NCBI GenBank assembly: GCA_041395205.1
Contig: JAWLAZ010000003.1
Location: 62,001-126,000, forward strand
Reading direction: 5' to 3'
From: JAHEFU01 sp041395205
GTDB lineage: Bacteria; 4484-113; JAFGCY01
Length of the DNA: 64,000 nt
A program made the position numbers and the translations under genes. A model generated the notes under the pieces. The model saw only the letters and a program-made list of their open reading frames with translations, was not told where the DNA came from and ran no database searches. Below, in pieces: positions 52,049 through 59,873 of the stretch. Each line of letters opens with the position of its first letter. The first letter of the stretch is position 1.

Positions 52049-52077
52049 GCGACTTTCCCGGAAATGGACAGCCGGGG

Positions 52078-52698
52078 CTACTCCGGGTCGGGGACTGCCT
52101 CAGTATCCTCCGCCGCACTTCCGTCATTCGCTTCAGACTGCTGCGGCTCTTCCTGCACTACCTGGCCTGGAGTGACCTGGATGGCTGACACATCATCAAC
52201 TTCAATGCGTACCGCCGGTTTGCCATCCTTATCGGGATCGTAAGTCCCGTTCGTGACGTCGCGCAGGTATGTGAATATCCGCTCGGCAATCTGCTCGTTG
52301 AGCAGGGTTTCATCCTTGTCATTCATGCGCTGCACACTGCCTCGCCAGGCATCACCGACATACTGCGGATTCCATTCATCAGTATTGAAATTTCCATAGT
52401 CGAATGCGTTTGTGAAGCCGCACTCATGGCACCAGGTACAGCGATAGATGGCCAGATCCCGGTTGGGAACATTGGTGGAAATGTTCACCGGACCCTTGCG
52501 CACGCCCTTTGGATAGGTCAGGATGTCCTTGACACTGAGATCGCTGTCATTGGAAAACAGCCTTGCGTCCTCCACCAGGAACTGCCGCTGCCCGACCTGT
52601 TCCTGTTCGCCGCTGGTGAGCGGATTGCAGGATGCGGCCAGAACCAGCAGCGCGAAAATCGGAATTCCAGCAAACTTTGCAGACGCTCGCATCGTCAT
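52078..52698 (-). CDS. Lipoprotein with single CXXCH haem motif
   Basis: A 206-residue lipoprotein. MTMRASAKFAGIPIFALLVLAASC ends in a lipobox. One CXXCH motif is present (CTWCHECGF), and a helix near residue 140 (LNEQIAERIFTYLRDVTNG) is followed by an acidic tail. A monohaem c-type cytochrome is the simplest reading, but the domain is divergent and the sixth ligand is unclear. The second ATG (52698) was chosen because GGAG lies 8 nt upstream; another is at 52704. It lies 30 nt upstream of queG on the same strand and divergent from the HtrA gene. Confidence 0.62.
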   Translation of the reverse strand: MTMRASAKFAGIPIFALLVLAASCNPLTSGEQEQVGQRQFLVEDARLFSNDSDLSVKDILTYPKGVRKGPVNISTNVPNRDLAIYRCTWCHECGFTNAFDYGNFNTDEWNPQYVGDAWRGSVQRMNDKDETLLNEQIAERIFTYLRDVTNGTYDPDKDGKPAVRIEVDDVSAIQVTPGQVVQEEPQQSEANDGSAAEDTEAVPDPE

Positions 52699-52761
52699 AA
52701 GCATAACTCCGGATCAGCCACATGTGAAACAGCGGCTGAAAGGATTGGATCTCACGAGGAA

Positions 52762-52767
52762 TATAAT
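52762..52767 (+). promoter_or_regulatory. Leaderless -10 element for the HtrA-type protease
   Basis: TATAAT ends 7 nt before the ATG at 52775. No Shine-Dalgarno; the next ATG in frame is two codons on. Confidence 0.6.
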
Positions 52768-52774
52768 TGCGCAT

Positions 52775-54037
52775 ATGAACATGTCGAGAACCATCAGTGC
52801 ACTGGCACTCAGCATCCTGGCAGGCCTGCTGCTGGGATTCGGAATCACGACCATTTCCTCGCGTGCCGCGCGTGCGCATACGCTGATCCATGAGCAGATA
52901 TCCAGTGACATCAGCGCTCTGATTCCCGGGAACATTGATTCCGAAGGCCACAACCTCGGCTTCCAGATCAATGGCCAGGCGACCCCTGGCACGGCGCAGT
53001 TCAGTGCTCAATCCAGTACCGGTGTGGGTGGCAGTTTCGTGAGCGACGTCTATGACATGGTCTCTCCGGCTGTGGTTCACATCACCAACCGCATCGAGCG
53101 CCAGGATTTCTTCCTGGGGTCGATAAACGAGGAGGCCACCGGCAGCGGCGTGATCGTCAGCAAGAGCGGCTACATCCTCACCAACTACCACGTGATCCAG
53201 AACGCATCTGACCTGATCGTCTTCACCAACGACGGGCAGTCCTACAGCGCGGACATCATTGGTGCTGATGCCGGTACCGATCTAGCCCTGATCAAGATCG
53301 AGGCTCCGCACGACCTGCCTGTCGCCAAGCTCGGAGACGACACCAAGCTGCGTGTCGGAGAATGGGTCGTTGCCATTGGCAACCCGCGCGGCCTGGACTG
53401 GACCGTGACGGTAGGCGTGGTCAGCGCCCTCAACCGTGAGATCACCAACCAGCTCACCAACCAGACCCTCTACGGCATGATCCAGACCGATGCCACCATC
53501 AACCCCGGCAATTCCGGTGGTCCGCTGCTGAATGCGCGCGGCGAGGTGATCGGCATCAACGACGTGATCGTCTCCAATTCCGGCGGCAGTGAGGGGATCG
53601 GTCTGGCCATCCCCGTCTCGACCGCCAAGGACGTACTGGAGGACCTGATCACCAATGGCCGCGTGAAGCGTCCCTGGCTCGGGATGCGGGTCTACCGCGT
53701 CGTGAATGAGGCTCTGGCCCGCCAGAACAACCTGCCCGTCGACCACGGCATCATTCCGCGTGAAGTCTACGAAGGCAGCCCTGCCGCCAACGCCGGGATC
53801 ATCCGCTACTACGTGCAGCGCCGCAGCCGCCAGTTCGGTTACGACATCATCTCCGAGATCGACGGCACCCCGATCACCAATGAGCGGCAGTTGCTGGACA
53901 TCGTGCGAAATCATGAACCGGGTGACAAGGTGGACCTCACGGTCTACCGCGTGATCGACGGCGCATATGAGAAGCTGCAACTCAGTGTGGAACTCACTGA
54001 ACTGGACCAGCGGGCACCGCTGCTGGGCATTGTCTGA
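52775..54037 (+). CDS. HtrA/DegP-type periplasmic serine protease
   Basis: A 420-residue S1C protease. The N-terminal hydrophobic stretch (ISALALSILAGLLLGFGIT) is a signal anchor or signal peptide. The catalytic triad is seen in TNYHV (His, about residue 138), GTDLALIKI (Asp, about 169) and TINPGNSGGPL (Ser, about 246). One PDZ domain follows (about 295-400, GIIPREVYEGSPAANAGI). It should degrade or refold misfolded envelope proteins. A frame open to 52523 exists, but the start at 52775 is set by the -10 box and the signal sequence. Confidence 0.92.
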   Translation: MNMSRTISALALSILAGLLLGFGITTISSRAARAHTLIHEQISSDISALIPGNIDSEGHNLGFQINGQATPGTAQFSAQSSTGVGGSFVSDVYDMVSPAVVHITNRIERQDFFLGSINEEATGSGVIVSKSGYILTNYHVIQNASDLIVFTNDGQSYSADIIGADAGTDLALIKIEAPHDLPVAKLGDDTKLRVGEWVVAIGNPRGLDWTVTVGVVSALNREITNQLTNQTLYGMIQTDATINPGNSGGPLLNARGEVIGINDVIVSNSGGSEGIGLAIPVSTAKDVLEDLITNGRVKRPWLGMRVYRVVNEALARQNNLPVDHGIIPREVYEGSPAANAGIIRYYVQRRSRQFGYDIISEIDGTPITNERQLLDIVRNHEPGDKVDLTVYRVIDGAYEKLQLSVELTELDQRAPLLGIV

Positions 54038-54051
54038 TTCTTGAACCGGAC

Positions 54052-54080
54052 TTGACCCGGATCGAACCGCAGCCAAATTC
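54052..54080 (+). promoter_or_regulatory. Weak candidate promoter for fliD
   Basis: TTGACC (54052-54057) is followed after 17 nt by AAATTC, a poor -10. No sigma-28 or sigma-54 flagellar promoter is evident. fliD could instead be read from the htrA transcript. Confidence 0.25.
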
Positions 54081-54085
54081 TCTGA

Positions 54086-54205
54086 CTGATGGTGCTGCCC
54101 GCCTGCGGGTATCACTTCCCGGCGGATACCGTAGCAGGCTTCAGCCCTGCGCCGGTGCGCCGATATAGCCATCAGCAAGAGAGGAGATCCCGCAGGGCGG
54201 GAATC
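54086..54205 (+). promoter_or_regulatory. Structured 5' leader of fliD, riboswitch-like
   Basis: CTGATGG (54086-54092) pairs with CCATCAG (54169-54175), enclosing hairpins GGTATC/GATACC (54108-54113 with 54125-54130), GCAGGC/GCC-TGC (54134-54150) and GCGC/GCGC (54149-54160). A further hairpin, CCCGC/GCGGG (54189-54201), lies between a GAGGAG (54181-54186) and the ATG. Its 5' arm CCCGCAGG can instead pair with CCTGCGGG at 54102-54109, and GCAGGGC (54192-54198) with GCCCTGC at 54144-54150, so alternative folds are possible. It does not match a known riboswitch class I can recall. Confidence 0.4.
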
Positions 54206-54209
54206 AGGC

Positions 54210-57200
54210 ATGGGCTCAATCTCGTTCAGTGGTCTGGCGAGCGGTACTGACTGGAACTCGGTCATCGACCAGCTCGTTTCGCTTGAGCAGCGTTCGGTAG
54301 AGACTCTGCAGCAGCAGCGCAGTGACATCCTGTTCAAGCAGAGCGCTCTGTCGGATGTCAACCAGCGCCTGCAGTCCCTGGACCGGACCTTCAGCACACT
54401 GCGCTTCGAGAGCACCTGGCTGAGCCGCAGCATCAGCAGTTCCGATGCTGCCCGTGTGAGCGGCGTGGCCCAGAGCGGCGCGGCACTCGGCAACTACAAC
54501 ATCGAGGTCAACCGCCTGGCCCAGCCCAGCCGTGCCACGAGCGGACTGGATGAGACCCTCTACACCAAGGTTGCCAACCTCTCCCAGACCCAGAACATCG
54601 GCATCGCCGGGCTCACGCCCTTCTCGGACTTCCAGCCGACTCGCGCCCTGAGCACGACCCTGATCAAGGACACCCTGCAGGCCGGCCAGAGCGGAGCGCG
54701 GATCACGGCAGGTGACAGCATCAGCATCAGCGGGCTCCTGAAGGACGGCTCAGCCGTGAACGGGACCTTCACCTTCAACGGCGATGAGACTGACACCCTG
54801 GGCCGGCTGGCAACCGCCGTGGCCCAGGTCTTCCATGGCGAGATCGCCGGCAGCGTGGGCAGCAATGGCGAGCTGACCTTCATCGAGACCAACCCTTCCG
54901 TGGCCGGCGACGTGACCCTGAACACCACGCTCGCCCCGCTAGACCTGATCTTCAATGACAATGACTTCTCCGGCAGTACGCTGGATTTCGGCATCGGCAA
55001 CAATGTCGCTGGTGCAGGGGCCACCACGAGAAGGCTGGTTGGCACCCAGAGCTTCACCAGTGCCGGGGTGCTGGAACTAAACGATGCCACGGACCTCGCG
55101 AGCCTGGATCAGATCACGACCGGTGTGCTGAACATCGGTGACAAGATCCGCATCAGCGGCACGAACGGTGGTGGATCCACCATCACCCCGGTGGACTTCA
55201 CCTACACCGGTGCTGCCGGCGGGCAGACGATCGCGGATCTGGTGAATGCCATCAGCGGCGCATTCAGCGGGGCCACGGCCACTTATGAAAATGGCCACAT
55301 CGTCCTGACCTCGGATACGCCCGGCGTAGCTGCCCAGACACTCTCCCTGAGTTTCGTGGATGCCGGTGCCACCACAAGCATGTCACTTGGCAGCTTCAGT
55401 GTCGCGGAAACCGGCCGTGATGCCGGAGCCCAGATGATCACCACCGGCAGCTTCACGGTTGAGGGTACCGGTGCCCATCTGCTCAGCAACACGGATGGTA
55501 AGGCCGGGAGGATCCGTGGCAATGTTTCGCTCCTGGATCCCAGCAACACCCTCAGCAGCTATGGCATCACGGACTTCGACCTCTTCACGATCGATGTTGA
55601 CAACGCTTCAGGCGGAATTGACCCGGTCACGGTCACCGGTCTGAGTGAATACAGCACCCTGCAGGACTTCGTGGATGCCGTGAACCAGCAGGTACCCGCC
55701 GTCACGGCACAGCTCGTGGATGTCGGCGGGAGCTTCCGCATCGAACTGCTGGCCAACCAGGGCGGACGCGATGTCCGCCTGTATGACGGCGCGGGAGGGA
55801 TCCTCGGCAGGATCTTCCAGGTCGGTGCCTCGGATCTCGACAGCAGCACGAATGACCTGAGCATCACCTTCGGCAGCACGACCGCCACCAACGACTACAC
55901 GATGGTGGACTGGTTCACGCCTGACAACGGCGGACCGATGCAGCGCCGCGTGATCACCGGCGACGAGGGCGGGCCTGTGCTCGACCTGATCGGTGGCGTG
56001 GCTCTGAATGACGGCGGCGGCGGCTTCAACCCCGGCGTTGCCACGGTCCGGACCGGCAACAGCTCCGAGCTGAACACGCAGGTTGCCAGCAGCACGTATC
56101 TGTTCGGCGCGGATGACATCGGCCTGAACCCACCTGTGCGCGTGCCCTTCATCGACCCGAGCGTCAGCCTGGCACAGGCCGGATTCGCGATCACCCCGGC
56201 CAATGCCGACACTAATCCGCTGTTCCACACCAACGGCTTCTTCACCATCAACGGCGTCGCGATCAACATCGGTGATGTCAACAACACGACCATCAATGAC
56301 GTGCTGGGCCGCATCAACTCCAGCGGCGCCGGTGTGACGGCCTTCTTCGACAGTGCCAACTCCCGCTTCTATCTGAAGAACAATGCCACCGGTCCGAGCG
56401 GAATCAGCCTCGGTGGCAACGGCGATACGAGCAACTTCCTCACGATTGCGGGGCTGAACCAGGCTTCCGGCGGCGTCACGATCCAGGGCCGCACGAAGGG
56501 CACGGTGGACACCGATCTCCCGCTGGCCCAGAGTGGCATGTCCCAGAACGTCTCCAGCGGGGTGTTCACGATCAACGGCGTGCGCATCACGGTGGATTCC
56601 GGCGTGGACAGCCTGACTGAGCTGATGGAGAAGATCAACCGCTCCGGTGCCGGAGTCAGGGCCAGCTATGACCCGACGGCGGACCGGCTGACACTGACGC
56701 AGGTACTCAGCGAGGATCTCACCGCGGTACAGATCAAGCTCGGGGATATCTCTGACACCAGCAATTTCCTCGAAGCGGTCAACCTCACACTGGACACCAC
56801 AGTGCCAGCCAATGTCGGCAGCATCCGCCAGACCAGTTCCTTCAGTGTCAACGGAGTGAACTACGTCCGCAAGAGCAATGAGGTCGCGGACGTGGTTGAC
56901 CGGGTCGCCATCAACCTGAACGGCATCACCAATGGCCCGGTCTCCCTGAGCGTGGAACAGGACAGCGACCGCATGTCCACCGCGATTCTTGACTTCCTCG
57001 TGGAATGGAACACCACGATGGAACAGATGAATGCCAAGCCCCTCACCCGTGAGGAGCGCAAGGGAATCCGCGCACTCACGGACGAGGATGCCCAGAACAT
57101 GACGATCCAGGAGATCGACGAATACCTGAACAACCGCCAGTCCCTGATGATGCGGGACTTCACGGCAAATGACACCACGGTCCGGCAGATTACCCGCAAG

Positions 57201-58076
57201 ATGCAGAACCTCGTGATGGGTGCTGTCAACAACAACGGGGTATTCGGCAGCCTGAGCACCATCGGTCTGGCAACGAGCGAAGTCGGCGCCGGTGTGGAGG
57301 CCGCCTCGGTCAGCCAGTCACGCCTGCTGGCCCCGACCTCCGACCGCGAGCAGCTGCGCCTGCTGATGGAAAGCAATGCTGATTTGCAGGACGCCATCAA
57401 CAACCACAGTGAGGACCTCTACGAACTGTTTGCCGCGGCACTGGAAAGCCTCGTACAGGTCACCGGCAGCAAGAACCTCAGCGGCGGCATGACCGTCACC
57501 CAGCAGCTCAGCTTCGAAATCAGCAACGGCAAGGGCAGCACCGTTGTCAGTTTCAATGCGGGCAGCTACAGCCAGAACCAGATCATCAACCGCATCAACC
57601 AGGGCCTGGTCAGTGGTGGGCTGCAGAGCAGCATGCTGGCCTTCTTCGACAGCCAGAGCCAGCTCAACATCCGCAGTGCTTCAACCACGGAAGCCGCACG
57701 CCTGCAGATCCGAGATCTCTCCCTCGGCTCCGATACGATCCTCGCAGCCTTCGGCTGGACGGCCGGTACCTTCAGCGGCGAGGATCCGGATATCTCCGGC
57801 GGCGTTGCGATGCGTTCACGCAGCTACATCGATGGCATCACCGGTGTGGGTGGCATCGTCTTCGAGCGCATCAAGCAGAATGGTTCCTTCGACCGCCAGG
57901 TGAGCGGCCTGGATGATGCGATTGAACTGGCGCAGCAGCATGTCAGCAACTATGAAACCAGGTTGCGCAATAAATTCTCAAGGCTTGAGGTCAACCTGAG
58001 CCAGCTGCAGAGCCAGCAGCAGGCGCTGGAAGGCCAGATCAACGCCCTGAATGCGGCGACCAATGCCAAGAAATAG
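54210..58076 (+). CDS. fliD: Flagellar hook-associated protein 2 (filament cap), unusually long
   Basis: FliD caps the growing flagellar filament. The N-terminal FliD_N domain is clear (ISFSGLASGTDWNSVIDQLVSLE), as is the C-terminal FliD_C domain with its coiled end (GGIVFERIKQNGSFDRQVSGL to NLSQLQSQQQALEGQI). Several hook-IN-type motifs occur between them (FTINGVAINIGDVNNTTI near 680; FTINGVRITVDSGVDSLTE near 790; FSVNGVNYVRKS near 880). At 1288 residues it is about two to three times normal length, owing to repeated beta-rich insertions. No other flagellar gene is in the window. The start has a structured leader and GAGGAG 24 nt upstream. Confidence 0.92.
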   Translation: MGSISFSGLASGTDWNSVIDQLVSLEQRSVETLQQQRSDILFKQSALSDVNQRLQSLDRTFSTLRFESTWLSRSISSSDAARVSGVAQSGAALGNYNIEVNRLAQPSRATSGLDETLYTKVANLSQTQNIGIAGLTPFSDFQPTRALSTTLIKDTLQAGQSGARITAGDSISISGLLKDGSAVNGTFTFNGDETDTLGRLATAVAQVFHGEIAGSVGSNGELTFIETNPSVAGDVTLNTTLAPLDLIFNDNDFSGSTLDFGIGNNVAGAGATTRRLVGTQSFTSAGVLELNDATDLASLDQITTGVLNIGDKIRISGTNGGGSTITPVDFTYTGAAGGQTIADLVNAISGAFSGATATYENGHIVLTSDTPGVAAQTLSLSFVDAGATTSMSLGSFSVAETGRDAGAQMITTGSFTVEGTGAHLLSNTDGKAGRIRGNVSLLDPSNTLSSYGITDFDLFTIDVDNASGGIDPVTVTGLSEYSTLQDFVDAVNQQVPAVTAQLVDVGGSFRIELLANQGGRDVRLYDGAGGILGRIFQVGASDLDSSTNDLSITFGSTTATNDYTMVDWFTPDNGGPMQRRVITGDEGGPVLDLIGGVALNDGGGGFNPGVATVRTGNSSELNTQVASSTYLFGADDIGLNPPVRVPFIDPSVSLAQAGFAITPANADTNPLFHTNGFFTINGVAINIGDVNNTTINDVLGRINSSGAGVTAFFDSANSRFYLKNNATGPSGISLGGNGDTSNFLTIAGLNQASGGVTIQGRTKGTVDTDLPLAQSGMSQNVSSGVFTINGVRITVDSGVDSLTELMEKINRSGAGVRASYDPTADRLTLTQVLSEDLTAVQIKLGDISDTSNFLEAVNLTLDTTVPANVGSIRQTSSFSVNGVNYVRKSNEVADVVDRVAINLNGITNGPVSLSVEQDSDRMSTAILDFLVEWNTTMEQMNAKPLTREERKGIRALTDEDAQNMTIQEIDEYLNNRQSLMMRDFTANDTTVRQITRKMQNLVMGAVNNNGVFGSLSTIGLATSEVGAGVEAASVSQSRLLAPTSDREQLRLLMESNADLQDAINNHSEDLYELFAAALESLVQVTGSKNLSGGMTVTQQLSFEISNGKGSTVVSFNAGSYSQNQIINRINQGLVSGGLQSSMLAFFDSQSQLNIRSASTTEAARLQIRDLSLGSDTILAAFGWTAGTFSGEDPDISGGVAMRSRSYIDGITGVGGIVFERIKQNGSFDRQVSGLDDAIELAQQHVSNYETRLRNKFSRLEVNLSQLQSQQQALEGQINALNAATNAKK

Positions 58077-58123
58077 CCGGTGAAGCCTGCCAAGGCGGGA
58101 CTTGCGCGGCTGCGTGGTGGTGG

Positions 58124-58129
58124 TATAAT
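58124..58129 (+). promoter_or_regulatory. -10 element of tRNA-CAT
   Basis: TATAAT ends 13 nt before the tRNA; TTGCGC 16 nt upstream is a weak -35. The tRNA would carry a leader of about six bases. Confidence 0.5.
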
Positions 58130-58142
58130 TCCTCTTCCCGAT

Positions 58143-58217
58143 GGCTGGGTAGCTCAGCTGGTCTAGAGCGCGCGGCTCATAACCGCGAGGTCGAGGGTTC
58201 GAGTCCCTCCCCAGCTA
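58143..58217 (+). tRNA. tRNA with CAT anticodon, probably elongator tRNA-Met
   Basis: Full cloverleaf: acceptor GGCTGGG/CCCAGCT with a G1-U72 wobble, anticodon stem CGCGG/CCGCG around CTCATAA, T arm GAGGG/CCCTC with TTCGAGT, discriminator A. The CCA end is not encoded. The G1-U72 pair is common in elongator Met tRNAs, but a TilS-modified tRNA-Ile cannot be excluded. Confidence 0.9.
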
Positions 58218-58219
58218 TT

Positions 58220-59092
58220 CTAGAGTCTTTCCAGATCCCGGTGCTGTACGCTGATGCGCCTGCCCTCTCCCTTGAGCTTCTCCGCCAGATGATTGACGAG
58301 GCTCACGCTGCGATGCTTGCCACCCGTGCAGCCGATCCCGACCACCAGATTGAACTTGTGCACTGCCGGATAATGGGGCAGAACCTGTTCCAGCAGCTTC
58401 TCGATGCTTAACGCCAGATTCACCGCCTGCTCATGCTGCATCACGTACTCGAATACCGGCCGGTCGTTGCCAGTCAGATTGCGCAGCCCGGCGACATAGA
58501 ACGGATTGGGAATGATGCGTGTATCGAACAGGAAATCCGCATCCGGCGGCACACCGTACTTGAACCCGAAGCTCATCAGCGTCACGAGGATGCGCTTGCT
58601 CTCGCCGTCCTCGGAATAGAGCGCAAGTACACGGTTGCGCAGCTGCGATGGTGACAGACTGGATGTGTCAATGGAAACCGTGGACTGGTCGCGCAATGCC
58701 TCCAGCTTCTCGCGTTCCATGGCGATTGCGCGCTCGATTCCCCCTTCAGCCCCCAGCGGCGGGACGCGGCGGGCTTCCTTGAAGCGGTTGACGAGCACGT
58801 CGTCGTCACAGTCGATGTAGATGATGTCGAGCGGCCTGTCATCGGCGCTGAGCTTGTCCACGACGTCGCTCATCTCATCGAACATCGTGCCACTGCGCAC
58901 ATCGCAGACGATGGCAATCCCCTTCAGTCCGGCCTGGGCCTGCTCGCTGAGCTGCAGCAGCATCTCGATCAGGCGCGGTGGAATGTTGTCCAGACAGAAG
59001 TATCCGAGATCCTCAAAGCAGCGCAGCGCTGTGCTCTTGCCCGCTCCGGACATGCCCGTCACAATCACCAGTCTCGGCTTGGGATTTTCCAT
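58220..59092 (-). CDS. rapZ: RNase adapter / P-loop protein RapZ
   Basis: A 290-residue RapZ (YvcJ-type) protein. The P-loop TGMSGAGKST is near residue 12, followed by FEDLGYFCLDNIPP, and the C-terminal domain has VVGIGCTGGKHRSV. In E. coli RapZ guides RNase E to the GlmZ sRNA and senses glucosamine-6-phosphate; in Firmicutes its relatives bind nucleotide and affect competence or cell wall. The C-terminus ends QHRDLERL and lacks the Lys-Arg-Lys tail used by E. coli RapZ for sRNA binding. It ends 3 nt from tRNA-CAT on the other strand. Confidence 0.94.
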   Translation of the reverse strand: MENPKPRLVIVTGMSGAGKSTALRCFEDLGYFCLDNIPPRLIEMLLQLSEQAQAGLKGIAIVCDVRSGTMFDEMSDVVDKLSADDRPLDIIYIDCDDDVLVNRFKEARRVPPLGAEGGIERAIAMEREKLEALRDQSTVSIDTSSLSPSQLRNRVLALYSEDGESKRILVTLMSFGFKYGVPPDADFLFDTRIIPNPFYVAGLRNLTGNDRPVFEYVMQHEQAVNLALSIEKLLEQVLPHYPAVHKFNLVVGIGCTGGKHRSVSLVNHLAEKLKGEGRRISVQHRDLERL

Positions 59093-59099
59093 GCGCTGG

Positions 59100-59105
59100 A
59101 TTATA
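59100..59105 (-). promoter_or_regulatory. Leaderless -10 element for rapZ
   Basis: On the minus strand TATAAT ends 7 nt before the ATG at 59092. No Shine-Dalgarno. Confidence 0.6.
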
Positions 59106-59295
59106 CACAGCCGAACAGGAACGGATGTGCAACTGAGAGACTTGTCTCATTTAAATTCCCTCAGCTGCTTTCAATCATTCTTCGGTTCGCTGGTCAGCAC
59201 TGGCCATATCGTGACTGAATCAGCGGAAGCAATGTGAAGATGCATGAAAACTGGTGAAACACGAATTTTCCACCTGGGCACTGAGGCAAAGGTGC

Positions 59296-59323
59296 TTGAC
59301 ATTTACCTGTTCTGTGGAATAAT
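59296..59323 (+). promoter_or_regulatory. Sigma-70-type promoter of the orphan small RNA
   Basis: A perfect TTGACA (59296-59301) and AATAAT (59318-59323) are 16 nt apart. Transcription should start near 59330. Confidence 0.7.
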
Positions 59324-59329
59324 ACGTGC

Positions 59330-59461
59330 AGACGGGTGTCTCATTCAGACCCAGTGAAGAAGTTGAGGGACATCGCTCAGGGGGTTGAGAACTCGTCTCC
59401 AAACCAGCTTATCCCCTTACTGTCCCCCCCTTGGAGGCCGACGCAGATCGGCCTCCTTTTT
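59330..59461 (+). ncRNA. Candidate small RNA, unassigned, divergent from rapZ
   Basis: About 130 nt between a strong promoter and a perfect intrinsic terminator, with no convincing coding frame. Visible hairpins are GG-GTCT/AGAC-CC (59334-59352), and GGTTGAGA paired with TCTC-AACC (59383-59405). A C-rich single-stranded stretch (59412-59430, CCCC and seven C) follows, and could pair with GGGG/GGAGG ribosome-binding sites. It lacks the SRP RNA loop and I see no 6S, tmRNA or RNase P signature. The 368-nt gap 59093-59460 holds nothing else recognisable. Confidence 0.55.
59433..59461 (+). terminator. Intrinsic terminator of the small RNA
   Basis: Perfect 9-bp stem GGAGGCCGA/TCGGCCTCC with a 6-nt loop and a run of five T. 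It abuts the 3' end of the opposite-strand nucleotidyltransferase gene. Confidence 0.92.
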
Positions 59462-59865
59462 CATTTTCTGGCAACGAAGTCCTGCAGCTGAATCAGCAAG
59501 CTATCCGGATCATGGAGGCATCTGAATCCATTGCTGACAACAGCGGCCGTGCCCTCGTCCGGAGGCAGTGCAGCCCAGCTGGGATCCGTGATGCCGAATT
59601 CAATTTCCAGGCCCCCGGCATACTGGACTCTCAGGCTGCGCAGCCGGCCGTAGTCCTCGAGGCCAGTTGCCACAGCTGTTCCGGCACAACTGATCCAGTC
59701 CTGGTTGTCAAGCAGCGTCGCGGGATCCTCTGCAAGGATGACAAGATCAATGTCAGACTGCGCAGTAGCCGTACCCCTGGCATGGGAGCCGGCAAGTGCG
59801 ATGGCCAGCACCGTGCCGTGCTCTCTCAGTCCGGAGACAACAGCGCTGAGCGTCTCCGCCACCAC
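59461..59865 (-). CDS. Nucleotidyltransferase-fold protein
   Basis: A 134-residue minimal nucleotidyltransferase-superfamily protein. The signature GSHARGTATAQSDIDLVIL supplies the GS and two Asp metal ligands, with a third Asp/Glu candidate in GLEIEFGI near residue 90. This resembles MNT-type or aminoglycoside-nucleotidyltransferase-like proteins. No HEPN partner is adjacent, so a MNT-HEPN toxin system is not supported. The start is GTG; a second GTG follows. It lies just after the multihaem protein gene on the same strand. Confidence 0.75.
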   Translation of the reverse strand: MVAETLSAVVSGLREHGTVLAIALAGSHARGTATAQSDIDLVILAEDPATLLDNQDWISCAGTAVATGLEDYGRLRSLRVQYAGGLEIEFGITDPSWAALPPDEGTAAVVSNGFRCLHDPDSLLIQLQDFVARK

Positions 59866-59873
59866 GGACTCAA

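Noticed and set aside
52523..52774. Upstream extension of the HtrA frame
   Set aside because: It is antisense to the haem lipoprotein gene and places the signal sequence internally; the -10 box supports 52775.
54089..54250. 49-codon open frame in the fliD leader, starting ATGGTGCTG
   Set aside because: Could be a leader peptide, but it has no ribosome-binding site, an arginine-rich odd composition and runs into fliD. The RNA-structure reading seems more likely.
59330..59461. The orphan RNA as 6S or SRP RNA
   Set aside because: No SRP GGAAG/GCAGCC loop is present, and the ends do not pair into the long 6S hairpin with a central bubble.
59355..59505. Small GTG-initiated frame across the orphan RNA
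   Set aside because: It runs through the strong terminator and into the antisense of a real gene, so it is not a credible peptide.
59461..59865. MNT-HEPN toxin-antitoxin pair
   Set aside because: The nucleotidyltransferase-like protein has no HEPN gene on either side.
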